Source: Lachnospiraceae bacterium
GTDB lineage: Bacteria; Bacillota; Clostridia; Lachnospirales; Lachnospiraceae
Assembly: GCA_900751995.1 (NCBI GenBank)
Contig: CAADTP010000026.1
Location: 1-60,893, forward strand
Direction of reading: 5' to 3'
Length of the DNA: 60,893 bases
Shown here: piece by piece, positions 40,966-49,462 of the stretch
Position numbering within the stretch: position 1 is the first letter of the stretch
Layout of the letters: each line of letters starts with the position of its first letter
Program-made: the position numbers and the translations under genes
Notes under the pieces: model-generated
Database searches by the model: none
What the model was told of the DNA's origin: nothing
The model's input: the letters and a program-made list of their open reading frames with translations, nothing else

Positions 40966-41925
40966 ATGGCAAACGGACTTAAACTGGAAGGTCAGAGATT
41001 TGGTCATCTGACGGTACTGAAAAAACTGGATGAGCGGGAAAACAGGTATGTTGTATGGCTGTGCAGATGTGATTGTGGAAATGAGATAAAAGTAAATACC
41101 AGACATCTGATGCGTGGGACTGTAAAGGACTGTGGATGTATTCCAGAAAACAGTTCCAGGAGAGGACCGGTGGCAGAAGACCTTACAGGCCGGCGTTTCG
41201 GGAAACTTGTGGCGGTAAAAAAACTGGAAAGTAAAAATGGCAGGACCAGGTGGGAATGCCGCTGTGACTGCGGGAATATGCATATTTCCACTGCGCACAG
41301 CCTGAAAGCCGGAAAATGTACCAGCTGTGGTTGTGGCCATTATGTCAGAGGACGCGGGATCACCGACATCAGCGGGCAGCGTTTCGGGCGGCTGACTGCT
41401 CTCTATCATACAGATAAAAGGAGTAAAAAGGGCTCTGTGTTCTGGCACTGTCGGTGTGACTGCGGAAATGAAGTGGATGTGACAGAGGATGGCCTTCTTC
41501 ATGGTAATTACAGAAGCTGTGGCTGTCTGAGACAGGAGATATGGAAGGAGCTTCCCGGGCAGCTGCATATGGTAGATGGAACCTGTGTGGAGATGCTGGA
41601 AAAAAGAAAGCACCGCAGTGATAATACCAGCGGATTCCGTGGCGTCTATCAGCTGCGGAATGGAAAATACCGTGCTACCATCGGATTCAAGGGGAAACGA
41701 TTTTATATCGGAACTTTTGTGGATTATCAGGATGCGGTCCAGGCCCGCCAGGAAGCGGAATCTACCATCCACGAAGGCTTTGTCCGCGCCTGGTACAGCT
41801 GGAACCGGCAGGCAGAAAAAGATCCCGGCTGGGCCAGAAATAATCCCCTGGTATACGAGATCCAACGGATCAACGGAGAGTTTCAGGTGACAACGAATAT
41901 GAAAGAAAAAGAACTGCTGAAGTAA
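40966..41925 (+). CDS. Triple Cys4-module protein with C-terminal AP2 DNA-binding domain
   Basis: A 319-residue protein with three tandem copies of a 50-60-residue zinc-type module (about 5-60, 68-125, 132-190). Each follows GxRFGxLxxL...WxCRCDCGN......L..G....CGC, with four cysteines that fit a zinc site. An AP2-like DNA-binding domain follows (about 218-275, SGFRGVYQLRNGKYRATIGF, FYIGTF). No nuclease motif such as HNH is visible. AP2 domains in bacteria often sit in mobile-element or phage proteins. Its place after the pilus operon makes a regulator of that locus possible, but nothing proves it. ATG 40966 follows GAGGGA. Confidence 0.75.
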   Translation: MANGLKLEGQRFGHLTVLKKLDERENRYVVWLCRCDCGNEIKVNTRHLMRGTVKDCGCIPENSSRRGPVAEDLTGRRFGKLVAVKKLESKNGRTRWECRCDCGNMHISTAHSLKAGKCTSCGCGHYVRGRGITDISGQRFGRLTALYHTDKRSKKGSVFWHCRCDCGNEVDVTEDGLLHGNYRSCGCLRQEIWKELPGQLHMVDGTCVEMLEKRKHRSDNTSGFRGVYQLRNGKYRATIGFKGKRFYIGTFVDYQDAVQARQEAESTIHEGFVRAWYSWNRQAEKDPGWARNNPLVYEIQRINGEFQVTTNMKEKELLK

Positions 41926-41942
41926 ACTGAATATTCTCACAT

Positions 41943-41978
41943 AAGCTGTCGCGTTAATGTGCTACAGCTTATTTTTTT
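41943..41978 (+). terminator. Terminator after the AP2 gene
   Basis: AAGCTGT and ACAGCTT form a 7-bp stem followed by A and seven T. Confidence 0.8.
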
Positions 41979-42176
41979 GAAAAATACCGATAAAAATGTG
42001 GACAAAACCGAAAATAATGGTTAATATATACACATGCCTAAAAATCAAAAAATGAAAATTATACGAAATATATAATATAAACCCGGAACGGATAAAAAAC
42101 ATATAGACATATTTACAAATCGACATCGCGGATATCAATACCGGAAGAAGTGGTGAAATAACGGGAGGAAGAGAAT

Positions 42177-42656
42177 ATGCTGAAATTTTTTAAAGGAAAA
42201 GATAAAGGAAATTTAATCTATGCACCCTGCAAGGGTAGAGTGGTTCCCCTTGCGGAGGTTCCGGACCCTGTCTTTGCGGACAAGGTACTGGGTGACGGTT
42301 TTGCAGTGATCCCGGCAGATGGCAGGATATATGCTCCGGCAGACGGTGAGGTGGCAATGGTATTTGATACGCTTCATGCAGTTACGCTGACAAGCACTCA
42401 GGGCGCAGAAATACTGATACATATCGGACTGGATACAGTCACACTTAAGGGCGAACCCTTTAAAGCCCACGTTGCAGCAGGTGACAAGGTCAAAAAGGGT
42501 GATCTTCTGATAGAGGCTGATCTGGACAAAATTGAGAAAGCCGGTTTAAACACGATTATCCCGGTTCTGATCTGCAACACAGATGATTACGGAAAGATAA
42601 GCCTCCAGAAGGAGGGGGATGTTTCGGCGGATGAAGCCGTCCTCAAGCTTTCATGA
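42177..42656 (+). CDS. PTS glucose-family IIA component
   Basis: A 159-residue cytoplasmic phosphocarrier of the glucose-specific IIA (Crr) type. The phosphorylated histidine is in ILIHIGLDTV (about residue 80), and the other conserved histidine is in TLHAVTL. It takes phosphate from HPr and passes it to the IIB domain encoded next. Its length matches stand-alone IIA proteins. The IIBC gene follows after 113 bp, so the two form one PTS. Confidence 0.9.
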   Translation: MLKFFKGKDKGNLIYAPCKGRVVPLAEVPDPVFADKVLGDGFAVIPADGRIYAPADGEVAMVFDTLHAVTLTSTQGAEILIHIGLDTVTLKGEPFKAHVAAGDKVKKGDLLIEADLDKIEKAGLNTIIPVLICNTDDYGKISLQKEGDVSADEAVLKLS

Positions 42657-42769
42657 TCATCTTCATGCAGCTGACAGGCTTATAGCAGCCCGGAGATAGT
42701 AGCAATTTTCGGGGTGTTATAACCGGAGTGATCCGGTCAAATATATTTATTTTAAGGGAGGGGAAATAT

Positions 42770-44242
42770 ATGAAATTTCTTCAAAAACTGGGAAAAGCGT
42801 TAATGCTTCCGGTGGCAGTACTGCCAATCTGTGGTATCCTCATGGGTATCGGATACTGGTTATGTCCGGCAACTATGCAGGGTGGAGACATTCATGGCGC
42901 AGCCAATCTGATCGGTCTGTTTCTGGTTAAGGCAGGCGGAGCTCTGATCGACAACATGGCAATCCTTTTTGCTATCGGTGTCGGTGTCGGTATGTCAGAA
43001 AAGAATGACGGAACCGGCGGAATTGCTGCACTTGCATCCTGGCTGATGCTCACAACACTTCTTTCTACAGGATTTGTTACAACCATCATGCCATCAATCG
43101 CTGACAGTGCAACAAAGACTCTTGCGTTTGACAAAATTGCGAATCCTTTTATCGGAATCCTTGCCGGTATCATCGGATCTACATGCTATAACAAATTCAA
43201 GAGCACCAAGCTTCCTGACTGGCTGTCATTCTTCAGCGGCAAGCGCTGCGTAGCGATCATCGCAGGAGTGGTTTCCATTATCGTATCTGCTGTATTACTG
43301 TTTGTATGGCCATTACTTTTCAGTGCACTTGTAGCATTAGGAAAAGCAATCGCAGGTATGGATGTTGTTGGTGCAGGTATCTATGCATTCCTGAACCGTC
43401 TGTTGATCCCTACCGGATTACATCACGCACTGAACAATGTATTCTGGTTTGACACCATCGGACTTGGTGATCTTCAGCACTTCTGGGCAGGTGAAACCTC
43501 TGCAGATGTATCCTGGAGCCTTGGAATGTACATGTCCGGATTCTTCCCATGTATGATGTTTGGTATTCCTGGTGCAGCACTTGCAATGGTTAAATGTGCG
43601 AAACCTGCAAAGAAAAAAGTTGCCATCGGTCTTGTTGCATCTGCAGCGATCTGTGCATTTATCTGTGGTGTAACTGAGCCGTTCGAGTTTGGATTTATGT
43701 TCCTTGCTCCTGGCCTCTATGTGATCTATGCATTACTTTACGGTATCTTTACCATGATCACAGTTGCTCTTGGATTCCGTGCAGGCTTCAGCTTCTCCGC
43801 CGGTGCGATGGATTTACTTTTCTCATCCTCACTTCCGGCAGCACAGAAGACATGGCTCATCCTTCCTCTTGGAATTGCAGCATTTATCGTATTCTATGTT
43901 GTATTCCTTTTTGCCATCAAGAAATTTGATCTGAAGACTCCGGGAAGAGAAGACGATGACGATCTTGAGGCAGAGAAGAATATCGAGCTTGCAAATGATG
44001 ACTATACTGCTATTGCCGCGAAGATCCTGGAAGGCTGTGGCGGAAAAGAGAACATCACAAGCATCGATAACTGCATCACAAGACTGAGACTTGAGGTTAA
44101 GGATATTACAGCTGTAAATGATAAGGTGATCAAATCTGCAGGTGTTGCAGGCGTGATCAAACCTGGAAAAACTTCTGTACAGGTTATTATCGGAACCAAG
44201 GTTCAGTTTGTTGCAGATGCATTTTCTGCGCTTTGTAAATAA
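42770..44242 (+). CDS. PTS IIBC permease, N-acetylglucosamine/glucose type
   Basis: A 490-residue membrane transporter. The IIC domain (about 1-385) begins FLQKLGKALMLPVAVLPICGILMGIGYWL and has LNRLLIPTGLHHALNNVFWF and CGVTEPFEFGFMFLAPGLY. The IIB domain (about 410-490) carries the phosphorylated cysteine in SIDNCITRLRLE. The FNR/LNRLLIPTGLHH stretch is closer to N-acetylglucosamine than to glucose permeases, but the sugar is not certain. AAGGGAGGGG precedes ATG 42770; a small hairpin ACCGGA/TCCGGT is at 42722-42737. Confidence 0.9.
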   Translation: MKFLQKLGKALMLPVAVLPICGILMGIGYWLCPATMQGGDIHGAANLIGLFLVKAGGALIDNMAILFAIGVGVGMSEKNDGTGGIAALASWLMLTTLLSTGFVTTIMPSIADSATKTLAFDKIANPFIGILAGIIGSTCYNKFKSTKLPDWLSFFSGKRCVAIIAGVVSIIVSAVLLFVWPLLFSALVALGKAIAGMDVVGAGIYAFLNRLLIPTGLHHALNNVFWFDTIGLGDLQHFWAGETSADVSWSLGMYMSGFFPCMMFGIPGAALAMVKCAKPAKKKVAIGLVASAAICAFICGVTEPFEFGFMFLAPGLYVIYALLYGIFTMITVALGFRAGFSFSAGAMDLLFSSSLPAAQKTWLILPLGIAAFIVFYVVFLFAIKKFDLKTPGREDDDDLEAEKNIELANDDYTAIAAKILEGCGGKENITSIDNCITRLRLEVKDITAVNDKVIKSAGVAGVIKPGKTSVQVIIGTKVQFVADAFSALCK

Positions 44243-44285
44243 TGGCTTTTTTGAAGTCAGGTATTTGTTAAAATAATTATGGGGG

Positions 44286-44325
44286 CAGCAGCAGAACTGT
44301 GAAAACGGTTCTGCTGCTGTTTTTT
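44286..44325 (+). terminator. Terminator of the PTS operon
   Basis: CAGCAGCAGAAC and GTTCTGCTGCTG form a perfect 12-bp stem followed by six T. Confidence 0.92.
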
Positions 44326-44337
44326 GTATACCTTATA

Positions 44338-44366
44338 TTGACCGATACTTTCAAAAAGCGTACAAT
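44338..44366 (+). promoter_or_regulatory. Promoter of the YibE/F genes
   Basis: TTGACC (44338-44343), a 17-bp spacer and TACAAT (44361-44366). Confidence 0.7.
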
Positions 44367-44427
44367 GTTACTTCGATAAAAGGCAACCGGTCAGTGCGTT
44401 TACGATTGCAATATTTCTACAGGGGGA

Positions 44428-45537
44428 ATGAAGTTAATGAAATCCTGCATATTTCACAAAAAATATCTTTTAGCCGGCATATATATTATTTTTGTTCTGT
44501 TTACCTGCTGTAATTCCCGATTTTATCATACACCGCTGGCAAAAATATGTTCCGTAACAGAAAAACAGACTCTGAGCAGAGAAGGAACCAGGGGCTCAAA
44601 AGAATATTACTATACTCAGAATATTACGGCACGGATATTAAACGGTTCGCATAAAGGGGAAAAAATAACGGTCTCTAATGAATATACATCTTCTCAGGTT
44701 CAGACCAAGAAATATCATAAAGGAGACACCGTTCTTTTAAGCGGTTCAAAGGAAAGCCCCGGAAAAACGATACGTTCTGTAAAAAGGGATGGGTATCTGG
44801 CATTACTGGCAGGAGGATTATTTTTTCTGCTGATCTGCATTACAGGAAAGCAGGGATTTTACACGATCATATCACTGATACTGAATACAGTCATATTTGC
44901 GTATGGATTTCAGGCTTTTACAGAAGGGAAAAATATTTTAAATATCTGTAATGTCATCGCAGTTCTTTTTTCACTGACTACATTGATCTGCTTAAATGGA
45001 ATTCATAGAAAAACATTTTCCTCAGTTCTTTCAACACTGTGTGTTCTGTTTCTGATCATGGCATTGTTTGAATTTTCTATTTATATGTACGGAGATCTGG
45101 ATTATTCCAATCTGGAATACCTTGGAAGTACAGGCAATTCAGCAGATATATTCTGGGCAGATATTATGCTGACAGGACTTGGTGCAATTATGGATGTGAC
45201 GGTGACGATCAGCGCAGCAGTAGGAGAGATCGTGCGGAAAAATCCATCGGTTTCTCTGAGAAGACTGATACATTCCGGTCGTGAAATCGGATATGATATT
45301 ATGGGAACCATGATAAATGTACTGCTGTTTGTTTTGGCAAGCGGCATGATTCCCATGTTCATACTTAAGATGAATAATGATATAAGCTTTGTAACGATCG
45401 TGAGATACCACATTCCATATGATATCTGTCGTTTTCTGATAGAAAGTATTGGAATTGTACTGGCAATACCGGTATCTGTTTTTATTGCTTCAGCGATTAT
45501 GAAAATACCATCACGGAAAAGGGGTGTCAGAGAATGA
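44428..45537 (+). CDS. YibE/F family membrane protein, long form
   Basis: A 369-residue protein: an N-terminal helix (about 12-28), an extracytoplasmic beta-rich domain (about 30-120) and seven hydrophobic segments with the YibE/F signature LGAIMDVTVTISAAVGEI (about 253-270) and GREIGYDIMGTMINVLLFVLASG. The role of the family is not established. It overlaps the next YibE/F gene by four bases. ATG 44437 is an alternative start closer to GGGGGAATG. Confidence 0.88.
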   Translation: MKLMKSCIFHKKYLLAGIYIIFVLFTCCNSRFYHTPLAKICSVTEKQTLSREGTRGSKEYYYTQNITARILNGSHKGEKITVSNEYTSSQVQTKKYHKGDTVLLSGSKESPGKTIRSVKRDGYLALLAGGLFFLLICITGKQGFYTIISLILNTVIFAYGFQAFTEGKNILNICNVIAVLFSLTTLICLNGIHRKTFSSVLSTLCVLFLIMALFEFSIYMYGDLDYSNLEYLGSTGNSADIFWADIMLTGLGAIMDVTVTISAAVGEIVRKNPSVSLRRLIHSGREIGYDIMGTMINVLLFVLASGMIPMFILKMNNDISFVTIVRYHIPYDICRFLIESIGIVLAIPVSVFIASAIMKIPSRKRGVRE

Positions 45538-46280
45538 TTATTTTTCTTGCATTGATTTTAATTTTTCTGGTGATCTTGATTGGCGGAGAGCGTGGAGCCA
45601 TGTCAATTATGACACTGGCGGGGAATATTGTAATTTTGTTTTTTTCAATTATGCTGATGTCTGCCGGTTTTCCTGTACTGCTCCTGATATTGGTGGCAGG
45701 TGCAGGTGTCTGTTATATTTCTCTGTTTTATCAGAACGGAAATAATCCAAAGACGCGGGCGGCTTTTCTGGCTACACTGCTGGTAATGTTACTTTTGTTT
45801 ATTCCGATTTATATTATTACATGGAGATCAGGAAGTTACGGGTTAAATGAGATCCAGATTTCAGAAGATGATTTTATGTATTATTACAGTACGGATCTTC
45901 ATATTAACATGCTTCATGTAGGAATATTTGTAACTGTTTTCAGTACTCTTGGGGCTGTTATCGATACAGCATTATCTGTAACATCTTCTGTATATGAAGT
46001 CTGGACTCATAAAAACAGTCTGACAGCGAAAGAGCTTACAGCTTCCGGCTATCAGGTTGGGAAAGAAATTATCGGTACAACGGTAAATACGTTGCTGTTT
46101 GCTTATCTTGGAGGAACTATTTTATTATTTTCATACATTCAGACACAGCAATATAGCCTGGAGATCATTCTTAATTCCCAGTTCCTATTCCAGGATGTTG
46201 CAGTCATGCTATCTGGTGCGGTAGCCTGCCTTATTACCGTCCCGGTATCGATCAGATGTATTATTCGACAGATCTCATGA
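45534..46280 (+). CDS. YibE/F family membrane protein, short form
   Basis: A 248-residue protein with seven hydrophobic segments and the same signature, STLGAVIDTALSVTSSVYEV followed by YQVGKEIIGTTVNTLLFAYLGG. It lacks the extracytoplasmic N-terminal domain of its upstream partner. The translational coupling suggests the two form one membrane complex. Function not established. Its stop overlaps the start of a decayed permease. Confidence 0.88.
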   Translation: MIIFLALILIFLVILIGGERGAMSIMTLAGNIVILFFSIMLMSAGFPVLLLILVAGAGVCYISLFYQNGNNPKTRAAFLATLLVMLLLFIPIYIITWRSGSYGLNEIQISEDDFMYYYSTDLHINMLHVGIFVTVFSTLGAVIDTALSVTSSVYEVWTHKNSLTAKELTASGYQVGKEIIGTTVNTLLFAYLGGTILLFSYIQTQQYSLEIILNSQFLFQDVAVMLSGAVACLITVPVSIRCIIRQIS

Positions 46281-46506
46281 AGCATATCTCCACTGCACTG
46301 AATACGGAATCCATGGTCCCGATACAGATGTTCTTTCCTGTATTCAGCAGACGTGGGCTCTCTTTTATGAAAGCAGTTATTATATTTATGTATTTATGGG
46401 AGTGCTTTTACAGGCAGTTCCATTTCTGATCCTGGGAGTCCTTCTATCTTCGGCGCTTCAGACATATGTATCGGAAAAATGGATCGTAAAATTACGGAAA
46501 ATGTGA
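46277..46506 (+). pseudogene. Truncated, frameshifted permease (COG0701/DUF318 type)
   Basis: An ATG inside the YibF stop (ATGA overlap) opens a frame that soon ends. In another frame the DNA reads WALFYESSYYIYVFMGVLLQ, then AVPFLILGVLLSSALQTYVS, and stops at 46506. The segment resembles the first membrane helices of COG0701 permeases (PFLLLGVLISS pattern), which normally run to about 300 residues. At least one frameshift and loss of the C-terminal three quarters make it non-functional. Confidence 0.65.
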
Positions 46507-46519
46507 AGAAAGTGTGAAA

Positions 46520-46562
46520 TTAGCACTCGACTCTTGACAGTGCTAATAATGCGTGTTATAGT
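46520..46562 (+). promoter_or_regulatory. CIRCE operator and promoter of hsp20
   Basis: TTAGCACTC (46520-46528), nine bases and CAGTGCTAA (46538-46546) form the HrcA-binding CIRCE element with one departure from GAGTGCTAA. It overlaps TTGACA (46534-46539), which is 17 bp from TATAGT (46557-46562). HrcA would block RNA polymerase until heat shock. Confidence 0.92.
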
Positions 46563-46698
46563 ACATACAGAACAAAGGAAGAGAGAAAAAAGAAATCTTC
46601 CGGAGAAAGTTCTTACAGAATTTGCAGATGTTTTCAGAAACAGTAAATTAAAAACGCCTGCGCAGCACGCAGCGAATATAGATCAGGAGGAATGAGTT

Positions 46699-47136
46699 AT
46701 GTTAATGCCAAGTATTTTCGGAGAAGATTTATTTGATGATTTTATGGGATATCCGACAGGCCGTCAGGCAGCTGCCAATGCTTATCCTCAGGTGAAGGAT
46801 ATGATGAAGACAGATATCCGTGATGTAGATGGCAATTATGAACTGGAGATCGATCTTCCGGGATTTAAGAAAGAGGATGTGAAGATCCAGCTGAAGAATG
46901 GTTATCTGAACATTCAGGCAACCAGAGAAGAGAAGAAGGACGAGAAGGATGATAAAGGTAAATATGTTCGCAGAGAACGTTATACAGGAACCTGCAACAG
47001 AAGCTTTTATGTAGGCTCGAGCATTAAGCATGAAGATATCCATGCGAAATATGAGAACGGAATCCTTCATGTAACCTTCCCGAAGGAAGAGACCAAGAAA
47101 GAAGCAGAAGAGAAGAAATTTGTTTCTATTGATTGA
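46699..47136 (+). CDS. Small heat-shock protein, Hsp20/alpha-crystallin family
   Basis: A 145-residue ATP-independent chaperone. The alpha-crystallin domain spans about 35-128 (DVDGNYELEIDLPGFKKEDVKI, then YENGILHVTFPK), with a short N-terminal arm and a C-terminal VSID extension. The CIRCE site upstream is unusual for Hsp20 but known in some clostridia. AGGAGG precedes the ATG; the leader is about 130 bases. Confidence 0.93.
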   Translation: MLMPSIFGEDLFDDFMGYPTGRQAAANAYPQVKDMMKTDIRDVDGNYELEIDLPGFKKEDVKIQLKNGYLNIQATREEKKDEKDDKGKYVRRERYTGTCNRSFYVGSSIKHEDIHAKYENGILHVTFPKEETKKEAEEKKFVSID

Positions 47137-47300
47137 TTAGCATTTATTGTGAAGCCCCGGTACTGGATTGCAAGCTCCGGGTGATGGGATATAGCATAAT
47201 AACAATATCCGGAACAACCCAAACGGATATTGCAAATATTAAAGCTCCAAATTGCACATCGCATTTGTTTATATAAATGAATATAACCCCCTTTTTTCAA

Positions 47301-47333
47301 CCCCTCTGCCAATGCCCGGCAGAGGGGTTCTTT
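47301..47333 (+). terminator. Terminator after hsp20
   Basis: CCCCTCTGCC-AATGCCC-GGCAGAGGGG is a perfect 10-bp stem followed by TTCTTT. Confidence 0.85.
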
Positions 47334-47372
47334 ACGTTTCAGCCTGAAGTACAGAGGTGAATTCTGATTAAC

Positions 47373-47401
47373 TTTACACTCTTTCCTCACTCTGTTATAC
47401 T
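47373..47401 (+). promoter_or_regulatory. Promoter of the nucleoside hydrolase gene
   Basis: TTTACA (47373-47378), a 17-bp spacer and TATACT (47396-47401). Confidence 0.65.
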
Positions 47402-47472
47402 TGGAACAGGTAAACAGCGGAAATTCGGCAATACTATAAAATTGGGGAAAGAGTTTTTACAGAGGTGAATAT

Positions 47473-48435
47473 ATGGGAGATAAGATCAAGGTTATCATGG
47501 ACTGTGACCCCGGAATCGATGACGGGATCGCACTGGCATATGCGGCAGCACATCAGGATGAACTTGAGCTGCTTGCAGTGACGACATCTGCAGGAAGTAC
47601 CAGGATAGAAAGAGTGACCAAAAATGCACTGGAGCTGGTGGATTTTTACGGACTGAAGGTTCCGGTGGCAGGAGGCCAGGACCGTCCTCTTGTGAAAGCG
47701 GCAATTTATGCGGAAGAATTCCACGGAGAGACAGGGCTTGGCCATTGCGTACTGCCGGAAGCAAAATCAGAGGCTGCTTCTGATAATGCAGTGCTTTTTA
47801 TACGTGACATTCTGAATGCCATTCCGGAGGGCGAGCAGGTAGTAATGATCGAAACTGCACCAATGACTAATCTTGCACTTCTGTTAAAGGTTTTTCCTGA
47901 AATAAAGAATAAGATCAGAAAAATTGTTTTTACAGGCGGCGCAGCAAAAGGCGGAAACATCACACCGGCAGCGGAATTCAACATCTACGCAGATCCGGAG
48001 GCGGCAAAGATCGTATTCGATTCCGGAATCCCACTGATCATGTGTGGACTGGATGCTACCCTGAAATGTAATCTCACCAGAAACCAGATCATGAAGCTGT
48101 GCCAGTCCGGTGATCCGGCAGCCAGAGCCTGTGGAGATATGGCTGGCTACGTACTTGAAAATTTTTCCAAATATCGCTGCGTGGCAAGTATCCATGCTGC
48201 TGTACCGTTTATGTATCTCATCCATCCGGAGTTCTTTAAAACAGAAAAAGTATTCCTGGATGTGGATTGTTCAGATGGTGCCGGACGGGGTGCCACATTA
48301 TGCGATTTCCGCTGGTGGCTACACGAAGAAGACGAAATGAAAGATATGATTCTGACAGATGCAGATACAGAAAGCTTCCAGCAGGAGCTGTTTGAAGCGA
48401 TTTATTCTGTGTCCGAATGCAAAAATATGAAATAG
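47473..48435 (+). CDS. Inosine-uridine nucleoside hydrolase family protein (altered metal site)
   Basis: A 320-residue member of the family that splits the N-glycosidic bond of ribonucleosides. The N-terminal calcium-binding signature MDCDPGIDDGIAL is intact, as are ETAPMTNLALLL and AEFNIYADPEAA. In the C-terminal active-site helix the usual HDPxA/HDAxA appears as IHAAVPF (about residue 239), so the aspartate that completes the calcium site is alanine. Activity or substrate may differ from standard members. AGAGGTG precedes the ATG; its own promoter is visible upstream. Confidence 0.88.
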   Translation: MGDKIKVIMDCDPGIDDGIALAYAAAHQDELELLAVTTSAGSTRIERVTKNALELVDFYGLKVPVAGGQDRPLVKAAIYAEEFHGETGLGHCVLPEAKSEAASDNAVLFIRDILNAIPEGEQVVMIETAPMTNLALLLKVFPEIKNKIRKIVFTGGAAKGGNITPAAEFNIYADPEAAKIVFDSGIPLIMCGLDATLKCNLTRNQIMKLCQSGDPAARACGDMAGYVLENFSKYRCVASIHAAVPFMYLIHPEFFKTEKVFLDVDCSDGAGRGATLCDFRWWLHEEDEMKDMILTDADTESFQQELFEAIYSVSECKNMK

Positions 48436-48505
48436 CCGGACAACGATCCGGAAACAGCTGCATTTATGAAGCAGCTGAGCAGTCAGATAAGAGGATAGAA
48501 AACCC

Positions 48506-49462
48506 ATGAACTATATTGTATTTGACCTGGAATGGAACCAGAATCCGGATGGAAGAAGACATCCGGATAGTCGGCTCCCGTTTGAGATCATAGAGATCGG
48601 GGCAGTAAAATTAAATGAAAAAAGAGAGATCGTTGATACCTTTCAGTGCCTGATCAAGCCCAAAGTGTACCACTGGATCCACGACAGTATCCATGAAGTG
48701 ATCCACGTGGATTATCATGAACTGGAAAAAGGCATCCCTTTTCCAAGGGCAATCCGCAGATTTCTGGAATGGTGCGGGGAGGAGTATCGCTTTTTTACCT
48801 GGGGAGACCAGGATGTGATGGAACTTCAGCGCAATATGAAATACTATAATCTTCTGAAGCTGATGCCAGGGCCGGTGCATTACTACGATGTGCAGAAACT
48901 TTTCAGCATAAAATTCGAGGATGGAATATCCAGGCGTTCCCTGGAATATGCTACAGACTACCTGCAGCTTCCCAAAAACCGGGATTTTCACCGGGCACTG
49001 GCAGACGCCAGCTATACTGCCAGGATACTCCTGGAGATTGATGAAGCCTGCATGATCCGCCATCCGTCCCTGGATGTATATCAGAATCCAAAATCCAGAG
49101 ACAGCGAGATCTATATTTCCTATACAGACCATGACAAGTTTGTGTCCAGGGAATTTGTATCAAAGGAGCGTCTGATGAAGGACCGTACTATGGTAAGTAC
49201 CATGTGTCCTATCTGCAGATGCCCTGCCAAGAGGAAGATCCGCTGGTTCAGTACCAACAATTCCAAGGTATATTACAGCCTTGCCCTTTGCCATGAGCAT
49301 GGACCTGTTGCCGGAAAGATCCGGATCCGAAAAACCGATGAGGGAAAATATTTCGGGGTGAAGACCCTGAGAGCAGAAGATACAGAAGCGGCGGATGAGA
49401 TCCGTGAAAAGCACGAATCTCTCCGCCGCAGGAAAATGTTACGAAGCCAGGAGAAGATCTGA
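48506..49462 (+). CDS. DEDDh family 3'-5' exonuclease with zinc motif
   Basis: A 318-residue DnaQ-like exonuclease of the KapD/ERI-1 type. Catalytic residues: VFDLEWNQ (Asp, Glu), TWGDQDV (Asp) and HRALADAS (His, Asp). After the nuclease domain (about 1-185) comes a region with CPICRCPAKRK (about 232) and a later CHEH that may bind zinc. RNA or short-oligonucleotide substrates are known for relatives; the substrate here is unknown. Its last eight codons overlap the converging carboxypeptidase gene. Confidence 0.88.
   Translation: MNYIVFDLEWNQNPDGRRHPDSRLPFEIIEIGAVKLNEKREIVDTFQCLIKPKVYHWIHDSIHEVIHVDYHELEKGIPFPRAIRRFLEWCGEEYRFFTWGDQDVMELQRNMKYYNLLKLMPGPVHYYDVQKLFSIKFEDGISRRSLEYATDYLQLPKNRDFHRALADASYTARILLEIDEACMIRHPSLDVYQNPKSRDSEIYISYTDHDKFVSREFVSKERLMKDRTMVSTMCPICRCPAKRKIRWFSTNNSKVYYSLALCHEHGPVAGKIRIRKTDEGKYFGVKTLRAEDTEAADEIREKHESLRRRKMLRSQEKI

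Larger units (their letters stand above)
47137..47472. other. Gap between hsp20 and nucleoside hydrolase genes
   Basis: 336 bases without a gene. It contains the hsp20 terminator at 47301-47333 and a promoter at 47373-47401. The first 150 bases hold only short imperfect repeats. Confidence 0.6.
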
